Positions 19,331 to 27,589 of a stretch of DNA of 64,000 nucleotides are shown in pieces. Origin of the DNA: Pseudopedobacter alpinus (GTDB lineage Bacteria; Bacteroidota; Bacteroidia; Sphingobacteriales; Sphingobacteriaceae). The stretch is taken from the NCBI RefSeq assembly GCF_042684645.1, contig NZ_JBHULV010000044.1, positions 62,001 through 126,000 on the forward strand, written 5' to 3'. Below the pieces are notes generated by a model. It saw only the letters and a list, made by a program, of their open reading frames with translations, ran no database searches and was not told the origin of the DNA. Positions within the stretch are counted from its first letter, which is position 1. Every line of letters begins with the position of its first letter. Made by a program: the position numbers and the translations under genes.

Positions 19331-20410
19331 ATGAATAACCATATTTTAAAAAGTTTGTTCTTTATTGGAGCAGTAGGATTAATAGCCTGCAACCAAGATA
19401 AAAAAGTAGTAGAAAATACTGATTCAGTATCAGTAGAACAAAATCTAAAAGTCGATATCCAATTTAATGGAGATACATCAACCAACGGGATGGTAAAAAT
19501 TCCTGGTGGAACTTTTACAATGGGTGGAGATAATGAACAGGCAGACAAAGACGAATATCCAAAACATAAAGTAACAGTTGATGGCTTTTATATGGATGAA
19601 CATGAAGTTACCAATGCCCAGTTTCAAAAATTTGTTGACGCTACTGGCTATGTAACCACAGCAGAGAAAAAACCAGATTGGGAAGAATTAAAAATGCAAT
19701 TGCCTCCAAATACGCCAAAACCAGATGATAGCCAATTGGTAGCTGCATCATTAGTTTTTACCCCACCAAACCACTCTGTAGATTTAAATAATTATTCGCA
19801 ATGGTGGAGCTGGGTGCCAGGAGCAAGTTGGAGACACCCAGAAGGACCAAATAGTGATATTAAAGGAAAAGAAAACTACCCGGTAATTCATATTAGCTGG
19901 GATGATGCAATGGCTTATTGTAAATGGACAGGCAAACGACTACCAACAGAAGCCGAATGGGAGTTTGCAGCAAGAGGTGGTTTACAAGAAAAAATTTACC
20001 CATGGGGAGATGAAAATATTGCAATAGGTAAGGCTAAAGCAAACTCTTGGGATGGGGCATTTCCAAATGCAAATTCGGAAAAAGATGGATTTAAGGATTT
20101 AGCACCTGTGAAACAATTTGCACCAAATGGCTATAAATTATATGACATGGCGGGTAACGTTTGGGAATGGTGTGCTGATTGGTACAGAAACGATTATTAT
20201 GAATACGTTAACAAACCAGAAGGTGTTAAAAATCCACAAGGTCCGGCAGATAGTTATGACCCTGATGAGCCTTATACACCTAAAAAAGTAGCAAGAGGAG
20301 GTTCTTTTATGTGTAATGATAGTTATTGCTCTGGCTACAGAGTTGCAAGAAGAATGAAAAGTTCTTACGATTCTGGCTTAAGTAATATGGGATTTCGGTG
20401 TGTGAGATAA
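19331..20410 (+). CDS. Formylglycine-generating-enzyme-like lipoprotein (SUMF1/FGE family)
   Basis: A 359-residue lipoprotein; ATG 19331 begins the signal (MNNHILKSL...GLIAC), and the TTG at 19325 only adds two residues. The FGE-sulfatase domain is complete: IPGGTFTMGGDNEQADKDEY, FYMDEHEVTNAQFQKFV, YPVIHISWDDAMAYCKW, RLPTEAEWEFAARGG, YDMAGNVWEWCADWY and RGGSFMCNDSYCSGYRVARR. The last holds the Cys-x4-Cys pair (C328, C333) that corresponds to the copper-binding catalytic cysteines of true FGEs, which oxidise a cysteine in sulfatases to formylglycine. No sulfatase gene is in the window, so its substrate must be encoded elsewhere. Many family members lack the Cys pair; this one has it. Confidence 0.88.
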   Translation: MNNHILKSLFFIGAVGLIACNQDKKVVENTDSVSVEQNLKVDIQFNGDTSTNGMVKIPGGTFTMGGDNEQADKDEYPKHKVTVDGFYMDEHEVTNAQFQKFVDATGYVTTAEKKPDWEELKMQLPPNTPKPDDSQLVAASLVFTPPNHSVDLNNYSQWWSWVPGASWRHPEGPNSDIKGKENYPVIHISWDDAMAYCKWTGKRLPTEAEWEFAARGGLQEKIYPWGDENIAIGKAKANSWDGAFPNANSEKDGFKDLAPVKQFAPNGYKLYDMAGNVWEWCADWYRNDYYEYVNKPEGVKNPQGPADSYDPDEPYTPKKVARGGSFMCNDSYCSGYRVARRMKSSYDSGLSNMGFRCVR

Positions 20411-20712
20411 CCTAAAAAATTAATAAAGACCAAATAACTATTATTTGGCTCATTTTTAAAGATTAATCCAGTTTTTAGTTTTTGTTGTTAAACATTTAAC
20501 TAATTAGTTATTCCTTAAAAACCATTTAAAAAATTGATAATAAGGAGTTTAATTTATATTTTATTTATTTTTAGTTGCAGGATTCTGTATATCTAACCTA
20601 GAAACCTTGCAGATTAAAACTATGTTAGCAAAAAAAAATACGTCAAACCAGTCGAGTTTTTTCTCATAAAAAGACACATTAAGTACTAAGTACCCACTTT
20701 ATATTTTAGCTA

Positions 20713-20955
20713 ACTGTACAACAGTTTGAGACGGCGTTTAGTCCTCTGTATTGTCTTGATAACGGTTGTCTCGCAAAACCAATCCGCTTGATGGTAGGCT
20801 TGTTGATGCTTAAGCATATCCGTAATATTTCTTATAAAAGTATCGTGGAACAATGGTCTGATAATCTGTGCTATAAATAATTCTGCGGTTTGCAGGAGTT
20901 TATTGAGACAGTTCCCTGCGAAGCTTCAGAGTTGGTTCATTTGCGAAAGATTGTA
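20713..20955 (+). mobile_element. IS5-family transposase fragment
   Basis: One frame reads FSPLYCLDNG, then LAKPIRLMVGLLMLKHIRNI, SIVEQWSDN, an in-frame TAA at 20878-20880, and FCGLQEFIETVPCEASELVH. This matches the N-terminal region of IS5-type transposases of the kind with PAKPIRLMVGLL and YYQYFCG. Only about 80 codons remain; no catalytic DDE part or terminal repeats are visible. At about 20945-20955 the similarity runs directly into the GH18 remnant. The preceding 20411-20712 holds no recognisable gene. Confidence 0.7.
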
Positions 20956-21680
20956 AACGGCTGGTAGATGAATTCAAACTTGATGGTATCGATATTGATT
21001 GGGGATATCCTACAGCAGATTATGCTAAATTATCTCTACAAGACCCAATGATAATGATGACTTTACATTACTAATAAGTGGAATTAAGAAAGAAATTGGA
21101 AAATATAAACTGCTTATTTCAGCAACAATTACAAGTGTTCAAAACATAAATTTTAAAAATATAAGAGCCTGTTACAATTTGTATTGTAAAAATATTTATA
21201 GATTATTTTTGAGCGAAAGGAGACAAACTTTGTAGAGATAGCCGAAAGCTATCTCGAAAACTGCTTTAGCGCTCTTGAGTTCCTTTTTTTAAAAAAAGTA
21301 ACGTATCGAAAAAATTTAACGATTTGTAGCCAAAAATAAGCATAAACAAATTATTAGATAAATTTTAAACAGGCTCTAATAAATGATGTTGATTTTGTTA
21401 ACATCATGGCATACGTCATGGCTTCTGCACCTTTTCATCACTCTGGTTTGTATAAGTAAAAATTCACCAAAGACGTATCGGTAGCTGATGCTGTTAATAT
21501 GTATATTAAAGCCGGAGTTCCCGTTCATAAATTAGTACTAGGTATTCCCTTTTACAGTAGAGGTGATAAACAATAGGTTGTTTTATAGATTATAATATGC
21601 TTATAAAATTATATGCTTATCTAGAAAAGTGCGACGAAATTGCAAAAGCACCATATTTAATAAATGAAAAGGGCTAATTT
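20945..21680 (+). pseudogene. GH18 chitinase pseudogene, 5'-truncated, interrupted by a MITE
   Basis: Fragments in order: FAKDCKRLVDEFKLDGIDID WGYP, then after a frameshift near 21046 DDFTLLISGIKKEIGKYK and LLISATITSVQNINFKNI. The 212-bp MITE follows, then DVDFVNIMAYVMASAPFHH, an in-frame TAA at 21457-21459, FTKDVSVADAVNMYIKAGV, HKLVLGIPFYSRG, a TAG at 21574-21576, and a further GH18-like piece (CDEIAKAPYLINEKG). The DGxDxDWE catalytic motif reads DGIDIDWG: the acid Glu has become Gly (codon 21003-21005). Removing the MITE and one TAA restores the frame exactly. The gene is dead by several independent lesions. Confidence 0.82.
21165..21376. mobile_element. 212-bp MITE with IS5-like ends, copy A
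   Basis: The element begins GAGCCTGTT and ends AACAGGCTC (perfect 9-bp terminal inverted repeats) and is flanked by TAA at 21162-21164 and 21377-21379, a 3-bp target duplication typical of IS5-group insertions. It carries no open frame. Inside is an 8-bp stem GAGATAGC/GCTATCTC (21235-21242 and 21248-21255, loop CGAAA). Excision with one TAA rejoins the GH18 frame. A related copy lies at 63835-63979 in inverted orientation. Confidence 0.82.
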
Positions 21681-21983
21681 GTTTGTTCTTGCATATTTTA
21701 GATTTAGCAATCGATTCAATTAACCACATTACATTGATTTTTAAAATATGTTAATTTTTTTAAAAAATATTTAGAATTCTCTTTGTTAATACATGTATTT
21801 AAACTTAATTTGTGAAAAGTAATACAGATTTTAATTGAAAAAATCTTTTACTACTAACCCATTATTTATAAACTGATAAGTAGATTTTTCTTAGCCTTGA
21901 ATGTGCAATTTTCACAGCGCTAGGTCATTTTTTTAAAAAATGAAGAATGGATTAATTTACAACAAACAAGATTTGCTTTTTTA
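21681..21983. other. AT-rich leader upstream of the ECF sigma gene
   Basis: About 300 bases with no gene. It separates the decayed GH18 region from the sigma-factor gene and should contain the promoter of the utilisation locus. I see no TAnnTTTG element with a correctly spaced TTTG, and no repeat. Confidence 0.4.
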
Positions 21984-22577
21984 ATGATTAAAGAGATACA
22001 AGTATTAGATGATCTTTTGCTTTTAAAACGTGTTTCGTTAAAAGACCAGCTGGCTTTTGCCGAGCTCTATAATCGTTATCGTAAAAAAGTTTATACATAT
22101 TCTCTTAAAATTTTAAAATATCCAGATAGAGCGGAAGATATTGTTCACGAAATTTTTCTTACCATTTGGCAACACGACAATTTAGAGAGCATTTTAAATT
22201 TGGATGCTTATTTAAGAGTTGTTACCCGCAATCATACCTTAAAATTATTGAGAAGGCAGCAACTCGAGTTAAAGTCAAACAAATGCATGTTTGTGGGTTG
22301 GCAAGAAGTTCATAACGAAACTGAGCAAGAAATTTTATTAAAGGATACAAATGCACAATTAGTTCAAGGAATAGACAAACTTCCTCCACAACAAAAAAAG
22401 GTATATCAACTTTGCCGCGAACAAGGCTTAAAGTATGAGGAAGCAGCAGAGCAACTATCTATTTCTAGGCTTACCGTTAAAACCCACATGCAACACGCTT
22501 TAAGATTTTTAAGAACTTATCTTACCCAACATACTGATGTTATAGGGCTTTTATTGTTCCTAAAATTCTTTTTTTAA
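21984..22577 (+). CDS. ECF-type RNA polymerase sigma factor
   Basis: A 197-residue sigma-70 family protein with region 2 (FAELYNRYRKKVYTYSLKIL and DRAEDIVHEIFLTIWQH, -10 recognition) and region 4 (LPPQQKKVYQLCREQGLKYE with the helix-turn-helix EAAEQLSISRLTVKTHMQHA, -35 recognition). There is no region 1 or 3, as expected for the ECF class. It is followed after 93 bp by a FecR anti-sigma gene and then by an STN-bearing SusC, the standard trans-envelope signalling set of Bacteroidota. It should direct transcription of the downstream susC/susD genes when the glycan is sensed. Confidence 0.93.
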   Translation: MIKEIQVLDDLLLLKRVSLKDQLAFAELYNRYRKKVYTYSLKILKYPDRAEDIVHEIFLTIWQHDNLESILNLDAYLRVVTRNHTLKLLRRQQLELKSNKCMFVGWQEVHNETEQEILLKDTNAQLVQGIDKLPPQQKKVYQLCREQGLKYEEAAEQLSISRLTVKTHMQHALRFLRTYLTQHTDVIGLLLFLKFFF

Positions 22578-22670
22578 TTTTTTTCAATTCTTACTACTCC
22601 ATAGTTTATTCTCGCGGGTCTTTGTTAAAAAGGGGAATGTTACACCTAAGCGCATTTCTTTTTATAACCA

Positions 22671-23879
22671 ATGAATAAAAACCGAATAACCCTTTTATAC
22701 AAAAAATATTTGGCTGACGATTGTACAGCCGAAGAATTGAATGAACTGAAATCATTGATGTCAGATAATGACCATCAAGAGGAAATCAGCAATTTACTTG
22801 ACGAAACTTGGGTTAATTTAACTGATAGTGAACTGATAGATTTTTCTGAAAGCAACTCAACCGCTATATTCAATAAAATTGTTAATTCTGATAAAAAAGA
22901 GAATAAACAGCGGTTTATTTGGATGAAATATGCTGCTGCAATTTTGGTAATGCTAGGTTTAGGAGCATCAATATGGATGTACAACTTTAAAGAAAACACA
23001 GTGCTTCCTACAAAAAACACAGCGAAAGTAATACCGGAAATTAAGCCTGGTAGCAACAAAGCAACTTTAACTTTAGACAACGGGAGTAAAATTGATTTAG
23101 AGAAACAAGGAATTGTTGTGGTTAATAACAAGGTTAATTATTCTGACGGAAGCTTATTGATGAGTGCTGAAAATGAACAAGGACTCCTTAACCAAACCCA
23201 ATACCTTTCTTTAAATACACCATGCGGCGGCGAATACCAAGTGGAATTGTCTGACGGTACAAAGGTTTGGTTAAATGCCGACAGCCGTTTAAGATATCCT
23301 GTTGATTTTGAAAAAGACAAACGTGTGGTAGAATTAGAAGGTGAAGCTTATTTTGAAGTTGCTAAAATGAGTGAAAAGCCTTTTATAGTTAAAACTGAAA
23401 ATCAAGAAGTGAAAGTGTTGGGTACACATTTTAATATTAATTCTTACGGTTACGATAAAGGTATTAAAACCACGCTATTGGAAGGTAGTATAATGGTGAG
23501 TAGAACATTGAAAAATGGAGGTATGCGAAATCCGCAGTCTCGTATGCTAGTGCCGGGCGAACAATCTTATGTAAGCGAAAATCTAAAAGCAATTTCAGTT
23601 AAAAAAGTAAACACTACCGAAGCAGTTGATTGGAAAGAAGGCTTGTTCATTTTTAATGATGAACCTATACAAAGCATTACTAAACGTCTGGAAAAATGGT
23701 ATAGTGTAAAATTTGTATATGATAAAAATGAAGACTTTTCAAAAGTGCGTTTTGCTGGAAACTACGCCAGAAGTAAAAGTTTAAATAATTTGTTGAACAA
23801 TATAGCGCTTACTGGTCTTGTCCAATTCAAGGTAGAGGGCAGCGGGAAAGAAAGGAGGATTATGGTAACTAATTACTAA
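22671..23879 (+). CDS. FecR-family anti-sigma factor
   Basis: A 402-residue single-pass inner-membrane protein. The cytosolic N-terminal part (residues 1-85) would bind the sigma factor. One membrane helix lies at about 86-105 (MKYAAAILVMLGLGASIWMY). The periplasmic FecR domain is recognised by YLSLNTPCGGEYQVELSDGT, KVWLNADSRLRYPVDF, VELEGEAYFEVAKM and KPFIVKTENQEVKVLGTHFN. A C-terminal DUF4974-like part (FNDEPIQSITKRLEKWYSV) follows. The periplasmic domain is expected to meet the STN domain of the SusC at 23997-27575. Confidence 0.93.
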   Translation: MNKNRITLLYKKYLADDCTAEELNELKSLMSDNDHQEEISNLLDETWVNLTDSELIDFSESNSTAIFNKIVNSDKKENKQRFIWMKYAAAILVMLGLGASIWMYNFKENTVLPTKNTAKVIPEIKPGSNKATLTLDNGSKIDLEKQGIVVVNNKVNYSDGSLLMSAENEQGLLNQTQYLSLNTPCGGEYQVELSDGTKVWLNADSRLRYPVDFEKDKRVVELEGEAYFEVAKMSEKPFIVKTENQEVKVLGTHFNINSYGYDKGIKTTLLEGSIMVSRTLKNGGMRNPQSRMLVPGEQSYVSENLKAISVKKVNTTEAVDWKEGLFIFNDEPIQSITKRLEKWYSVKFVYDKNEDFSKVRFAGNYARSKSLNNLLNNIALTGLVQFKVEGSGKERRIMVTNY

Positions 23880-23996
23880 AACGTATTTCATTAAAATGAA
23901 TTCAGGAGTGTTGGCGCACCCCTGAATCAGCAATCAAAGATTGCATGGGCATCAAAGACTAAATTAAACGAACCTAAATCTAAACACCCATTTCAA

Positions 23997-26900
23997 ATGT
24001 ATAAAAAAATTTCGGTATGGTCATGCTGGACGCATGTGTGCTGTCCAAACAAATATTTAATTGTTATGAAACTGACTGTTATGTTATTAACAGTTGTTTT
24101 TTTGCAGACAGCAACTGCTGGCTTCGCCCAGAAGGTCAACCTGGACATCAAGAAAACAGCTGTAGAAGATGTATTATATCAATTAACCAAACAAACCGGC
24201 TATAGCTTTATTGCTGATGCTGATTTACTAAAAAAACTTAACCCAGTAACCATTAATGTTAGAGGAGCATCTTTAGAAACCGTCTTGCGAAAAATGTTTT
24301 CTTCAGGTCGTTTCGAGATCATGTTTAACGAAAGTGAAACCGTAGTGATCAAAGAGCGAGTATTTCCTCCTATTGATGTTAAAGGAAGAGTTCTTGATGA
24401 AAGTGGCAATCCTCTGCCCGGAGTTTCAGTAACCAGAAAAGGAACTAATTCTGGCACCCTTACAGATATTAACGGTAATTTTTTACTTAGCAATGTAGCT
24501 TCAGACGGGGTATTGGTGTTCTCTTTTATGGGAATGAAGAGCCAAGAAGTTAGCTTAAACGGACGGACGCAGATTGCTATAACCTTATTAGCGCAAACAA
24601 TCAACATGGATGAGTTGGTGGTGGTTGGTTACGGACAACAGAAAAAAGAATCTGTTGTTGGGGCAATATCCACTATTAACTCTAAAGAATTAGTGCAATC
24701 ACCCGTTGCAAATATAAGCAATGCCTTAGCAGGACGACTATCAGGGTTAGTTGCTGTTCAGGAAAGTGGTAAACCAGGCTCAGATGAATCCGCATTATAC
24801 ATTCGTGGTGTGGGTACCTATACTGGTGAAAACTCACCTTTAATAATGGTTGATGGAATTGCCAGAGACACTTATAATGATATCGACGCTAATGAAATAG
24901 AAACCATCAGTATATTAAAAGATGCTTCTGCTACAGCAGTTTACGGAGTTAGAGGTGCAAATGGAGTAATCTTAATTACCACCAAACGCGGTAAACTAGG
25001 TGCTCCAAAAGTGAGTGCTTCAGTACAAACAGCAATTTCTGAATTTACAAATATGCCCAATTTTGTGAATTCTTATGATTTTGCAACTTTACTAAACGAA
25101 CGAAGCTATCAAACCTATTGGATTAACCACGCTAACGATGCTGATATTGTAACATGGAGCGATTTTGTTAAAAAGCGTGATAATAACTGGATAAACGAAT
25201 CAAGTGTTTATTACTCTCCAGAAGATTTAAAATATTACCAGAACGCCAACACACCAACGCTGGCTAACGGGCAACCAAATCCGTATTACGATCCCTATTT
25301 TCATCCCGATCAAAACTGGACAGATCAGATTTTTAGACAATTTGCACCACAGACTCAGGTTAATGCCAACCTAACCGGTGGTACAGAATCTTTAAAGTAC
25401 TTTCTTTCTTTAGGATATTTAACGCAGGGTGGCTTGTTTAAAACTGATTATATGACATTCTCTGATGAGATGGATTTCAAAAAAGACCGCTACAATTTAC
25501 GTGGTAATTTTGATTTTGATGTCAACAAAAATTTCAGGATTTCAGTTGATATGGGTACGCAATTTATTACCATAAACGGTATGGACAACGACAATTACAC
25601 TTGGGAAAAACGCATCCTTTGGTCTTCGCCGTTAGCATCTGCCGGACTGGTTGATGGAAAATTTGTTCTTCCTTTTAACAATCAAAACCCAGCTTTAAAT
25701 CCATTGTACTCTGTAGCCAATGATAACAATTTCAATACTACTAATAACAGTATCCTTAACTCTTCCATACGTTTAAGCCATAAATTGGATTTTATCACAA
25801 AAGGGTTGTCCGCAAACGGGCGGGCCGCTTATGATAGCTATTTCTCTAGCAGAACCGGAGGAAGTTTTAAGCCTTTACTTTATGGTTTAAGAGAAAATCC
25901 TAACGGAGATAAGTTAGATCCTCTTTTTGTCCAGTTGAACGAAGTAACTCCTGCACAACGGTGGAACGATTGGTACAACGGAAAATGGAGGAAAATTTAT
26001 GGCGAGCTGTCTTTAAACTATGCAAGAGACTTTGGAAAACATGGTGTTTCTGGTCTGGTGTTATATAACATGGAGAAAAAGTATGATCCGGACTTATCCT
26101 ATAATCTACCTCATGCTTATTTGGGTGTTGTTGGTAGGGTAACTTATAATTACAACAACAGGTATTTTGCTGAGTACAATATGGGTTATAATGGATCAGA
26201 AAACTTCCCAGAAGGTAAAAGATTTGGCTTTTTGCCTGCTTACTCTGCTGGCTGGATACCAAGTAACGAAGCTTTCTTTCCTAAAAACGACTATGTAACC
26301 TATTTAAAAATTAGAGGCTCTGTAGGTAAAGTGGGTAACGATAGGATTAATATTAACGGAAGCCAAAATGCCGCTCGTTACTTGTACTTACCAGATACTT
26401 GGAGTTACAATGGGGGTTACACTTTTGGAACGCTTAACGATAGAAACTATGTACAAGGTGCCAACGAAAGTGTAATTGGAAACCCGAACGTAACTTGGGA
26501 AACTGCTACAAAATCTAATATCGGTTTAGAACTTCATCTGCTAAAAGACAAAATATCTATCATATACGATCACTTTAATGAGCATAGAAAAGATATTCTA
26601 TCTTACAAAGGCACCATCCCAGGTATTGTTCAAGCTACTTTGCCACCTTACAACTTAGGTGAAGTTAAAAACTGGGGTAATGAGCTAGAAGTGAGCTATC
26701 GTGATAGTTACAATAAGTTCAATTACTGGATCAAAGGAAACGCATCAAACACTAAAAATGAAATTATTTTTAGGGATGAAGCCATTATCCCAGGTTTGGA
26801 GTATCAAGCCCAAACAGGTAATCCAATCAATCAACCCTTAATTTTACAAGCAGATGGTCTTTATACTTCGTGGGCGGATCTTTACCAAATAGATGGTAAC

Positions 26901-27575
26901 GGTAATCCGATTTTGGCAAGCCCTATTCCGGCTTTAAACAAAAACGGAGAATCTTATGTGAACGAATCGGGTAAAACAGTTTATCAAAAAGATCTCGGTT
27001 ATTCTGGCGTAGCCTTACAGCCTGGGGAAGTTAAATTGATTGATGTTAATGAAGATGGTGTCATCAACGAAAAAGACCGCACCAGAACAGGCTATAGCGA
27101 CATCCCTAGGTTTGCTTACGGTATATCTTTCGGTTTTGAATTTAAGGGATTTGATTTTTCAACTTTATTACAAGGTGTTTCTGGAGTGTCTAGATATGCG
27201 ATGAGTGACGGTAATGCGCATTTTAACAAGCAACAGTCTTTGTTCGATGTGGATAAAAACAGATTTACATTGGAGCGCTATAATAACGGAGAGAGAATTG
27301 ATTTTCCAATAGCTGCTTATAACCAAGCCGCCGCCCGCAGTACTTATTTCCAAAAAAATACCGATTACTTAAGATTGAAAAACTTAGAAGTAGGTTATAC
27401 TATACAAAAAAGTTTTCTTAAAAGAGTTGGTATTCAGTCTGCTAGAATATATGTAAACGGGAATAACCTTTACACTTGGTCTCCAAACTCACTTTGGGGC
27501 GAACCCGAGAATTTAGGTTACATCGGGTATCCTATTACCCGTACCTATAACATGGGTGTTAACATCAATTTTTAA
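23997..27575 (+). CDS. SusC/RagA TonB-linked outer-membrane transporter with STN signalling domain
   Basis: A 1192-residue transporter. After a signal ending near GFAQKVNL come an STN domain (about residues 45-118, VEDVLYQLTKQTGYSFIADA), a CarboxypepD_reg-like domain (about 124-205, VKGRVLDESGNPLPGVSVTR), the MDELVVVGYGQQKK segment, a plug (LSGLVAVQESGKPGSDESAL, IETISILKDASATAVYGVRG) and a 22-strand-type barrel. The start is ATG 23997; a second ATG at residue 24 (MKLTVMLLT) would also give a signal peptide. The STN domain ties transport to the FecR/ECF pair upstream. It should import oligosaccharides with its SusD partner 14 bp downstream. Confidence 0.94.
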   Translation: MYKKISVWSCWTHVCCPNKYLIVMKLTVMLLTVVFLQTATAGFAQKVNLDIKKTAVEDVLYQLTKQTGYSFIADADLLKKLNPVTINVRGASLETVLRKMFSSGRFEIMFNESETVVIKERVFPPIDVKGRVLDESGNPLPGVSVTRKGTNSGTLTDINGNFLLSNVASDGVLVFSFMGMKSQEVSLNGRTQIAITLLAQTINMDELVVVGYGQQKKESVVGAISTINSKELVQSPVANISNALAGRLSGLVAVQESGKPGSDESALYIRGVGTYTGENSPLIMVDGIARDTYNDIDANEIETISILKDASATAVYGVRGANGVILITTKRGKLGAPKVSASVQTAISEFTNMPNFVNSYDFATLLNERSYQTYWINHANDADIVTWSDFVKKRDNNWINESSVYYSPEDLKYYQNANTPTLANGQPNPYYDPYFHPDQNWTDQIFRQFAPQTQVNANLTGGTESLKYFLSLGYLTQGGLFKTDYMTFSDEMDFKKDRYNLRGNFDFDVNKNFRISVDMGTQFITINGMDNDNYTWEKRILWSSPLASAGLVDGKFVLPFNNQNPALNPLYSVANDNNFNTTNNSILNSSIRLSHKLDFITKGLSANGRAAYDSYFSSRTGGSFKPLLYGLRENPNGDKLDPLFVQLNEVTPAQRWNDWYNGKWRKIYGELSLNYARDFGKHGVSGLVLYNMEKKYDPDLSYNLPHAYLGVVGRVTYNYNNRYFAEYNMGYNGSENFPEGKRFGFLPAYSAGWIPSNEAFFPKNDYVTYLKIRGSVGKVGNDRININGSQNAARYLYLPDTWSYNGGYTFGTLNDRNYVQGANESVIGNPNVTWETATKSNIGLELHLLKDKISIIYDHFNEHRKDILSYKGTIPGIVQATLPPYNLGEVKNWGNELEVSYRDSYNKFNYWIKGNASNTKNEIIFRDEAIIPGLEYQAQTGNPINQPLILQADGLYTSWADLYQIDGNGNPILASPIPALNKNGESYVNESGKTVYQKDLGYSGVALQPGEVKLIDVNEDGVINEKDRTRTGYSDIPRFAYGISFGFEFKGFDFSTLLQGVSGVSRYAMSDGNAHFNKQQSLFDVDKNRFTLERYNNGERIDFPIAAYNQAAARSTYFQKNTDYLRLKNLEVGYTIQKSFLKRVGIQSARIYVNGNNLYTWSPNSLWGEPENLGYIGYPITRTYNMGVNINF

Positions 27576-27589
27576 CCAATAAAAAAGAC

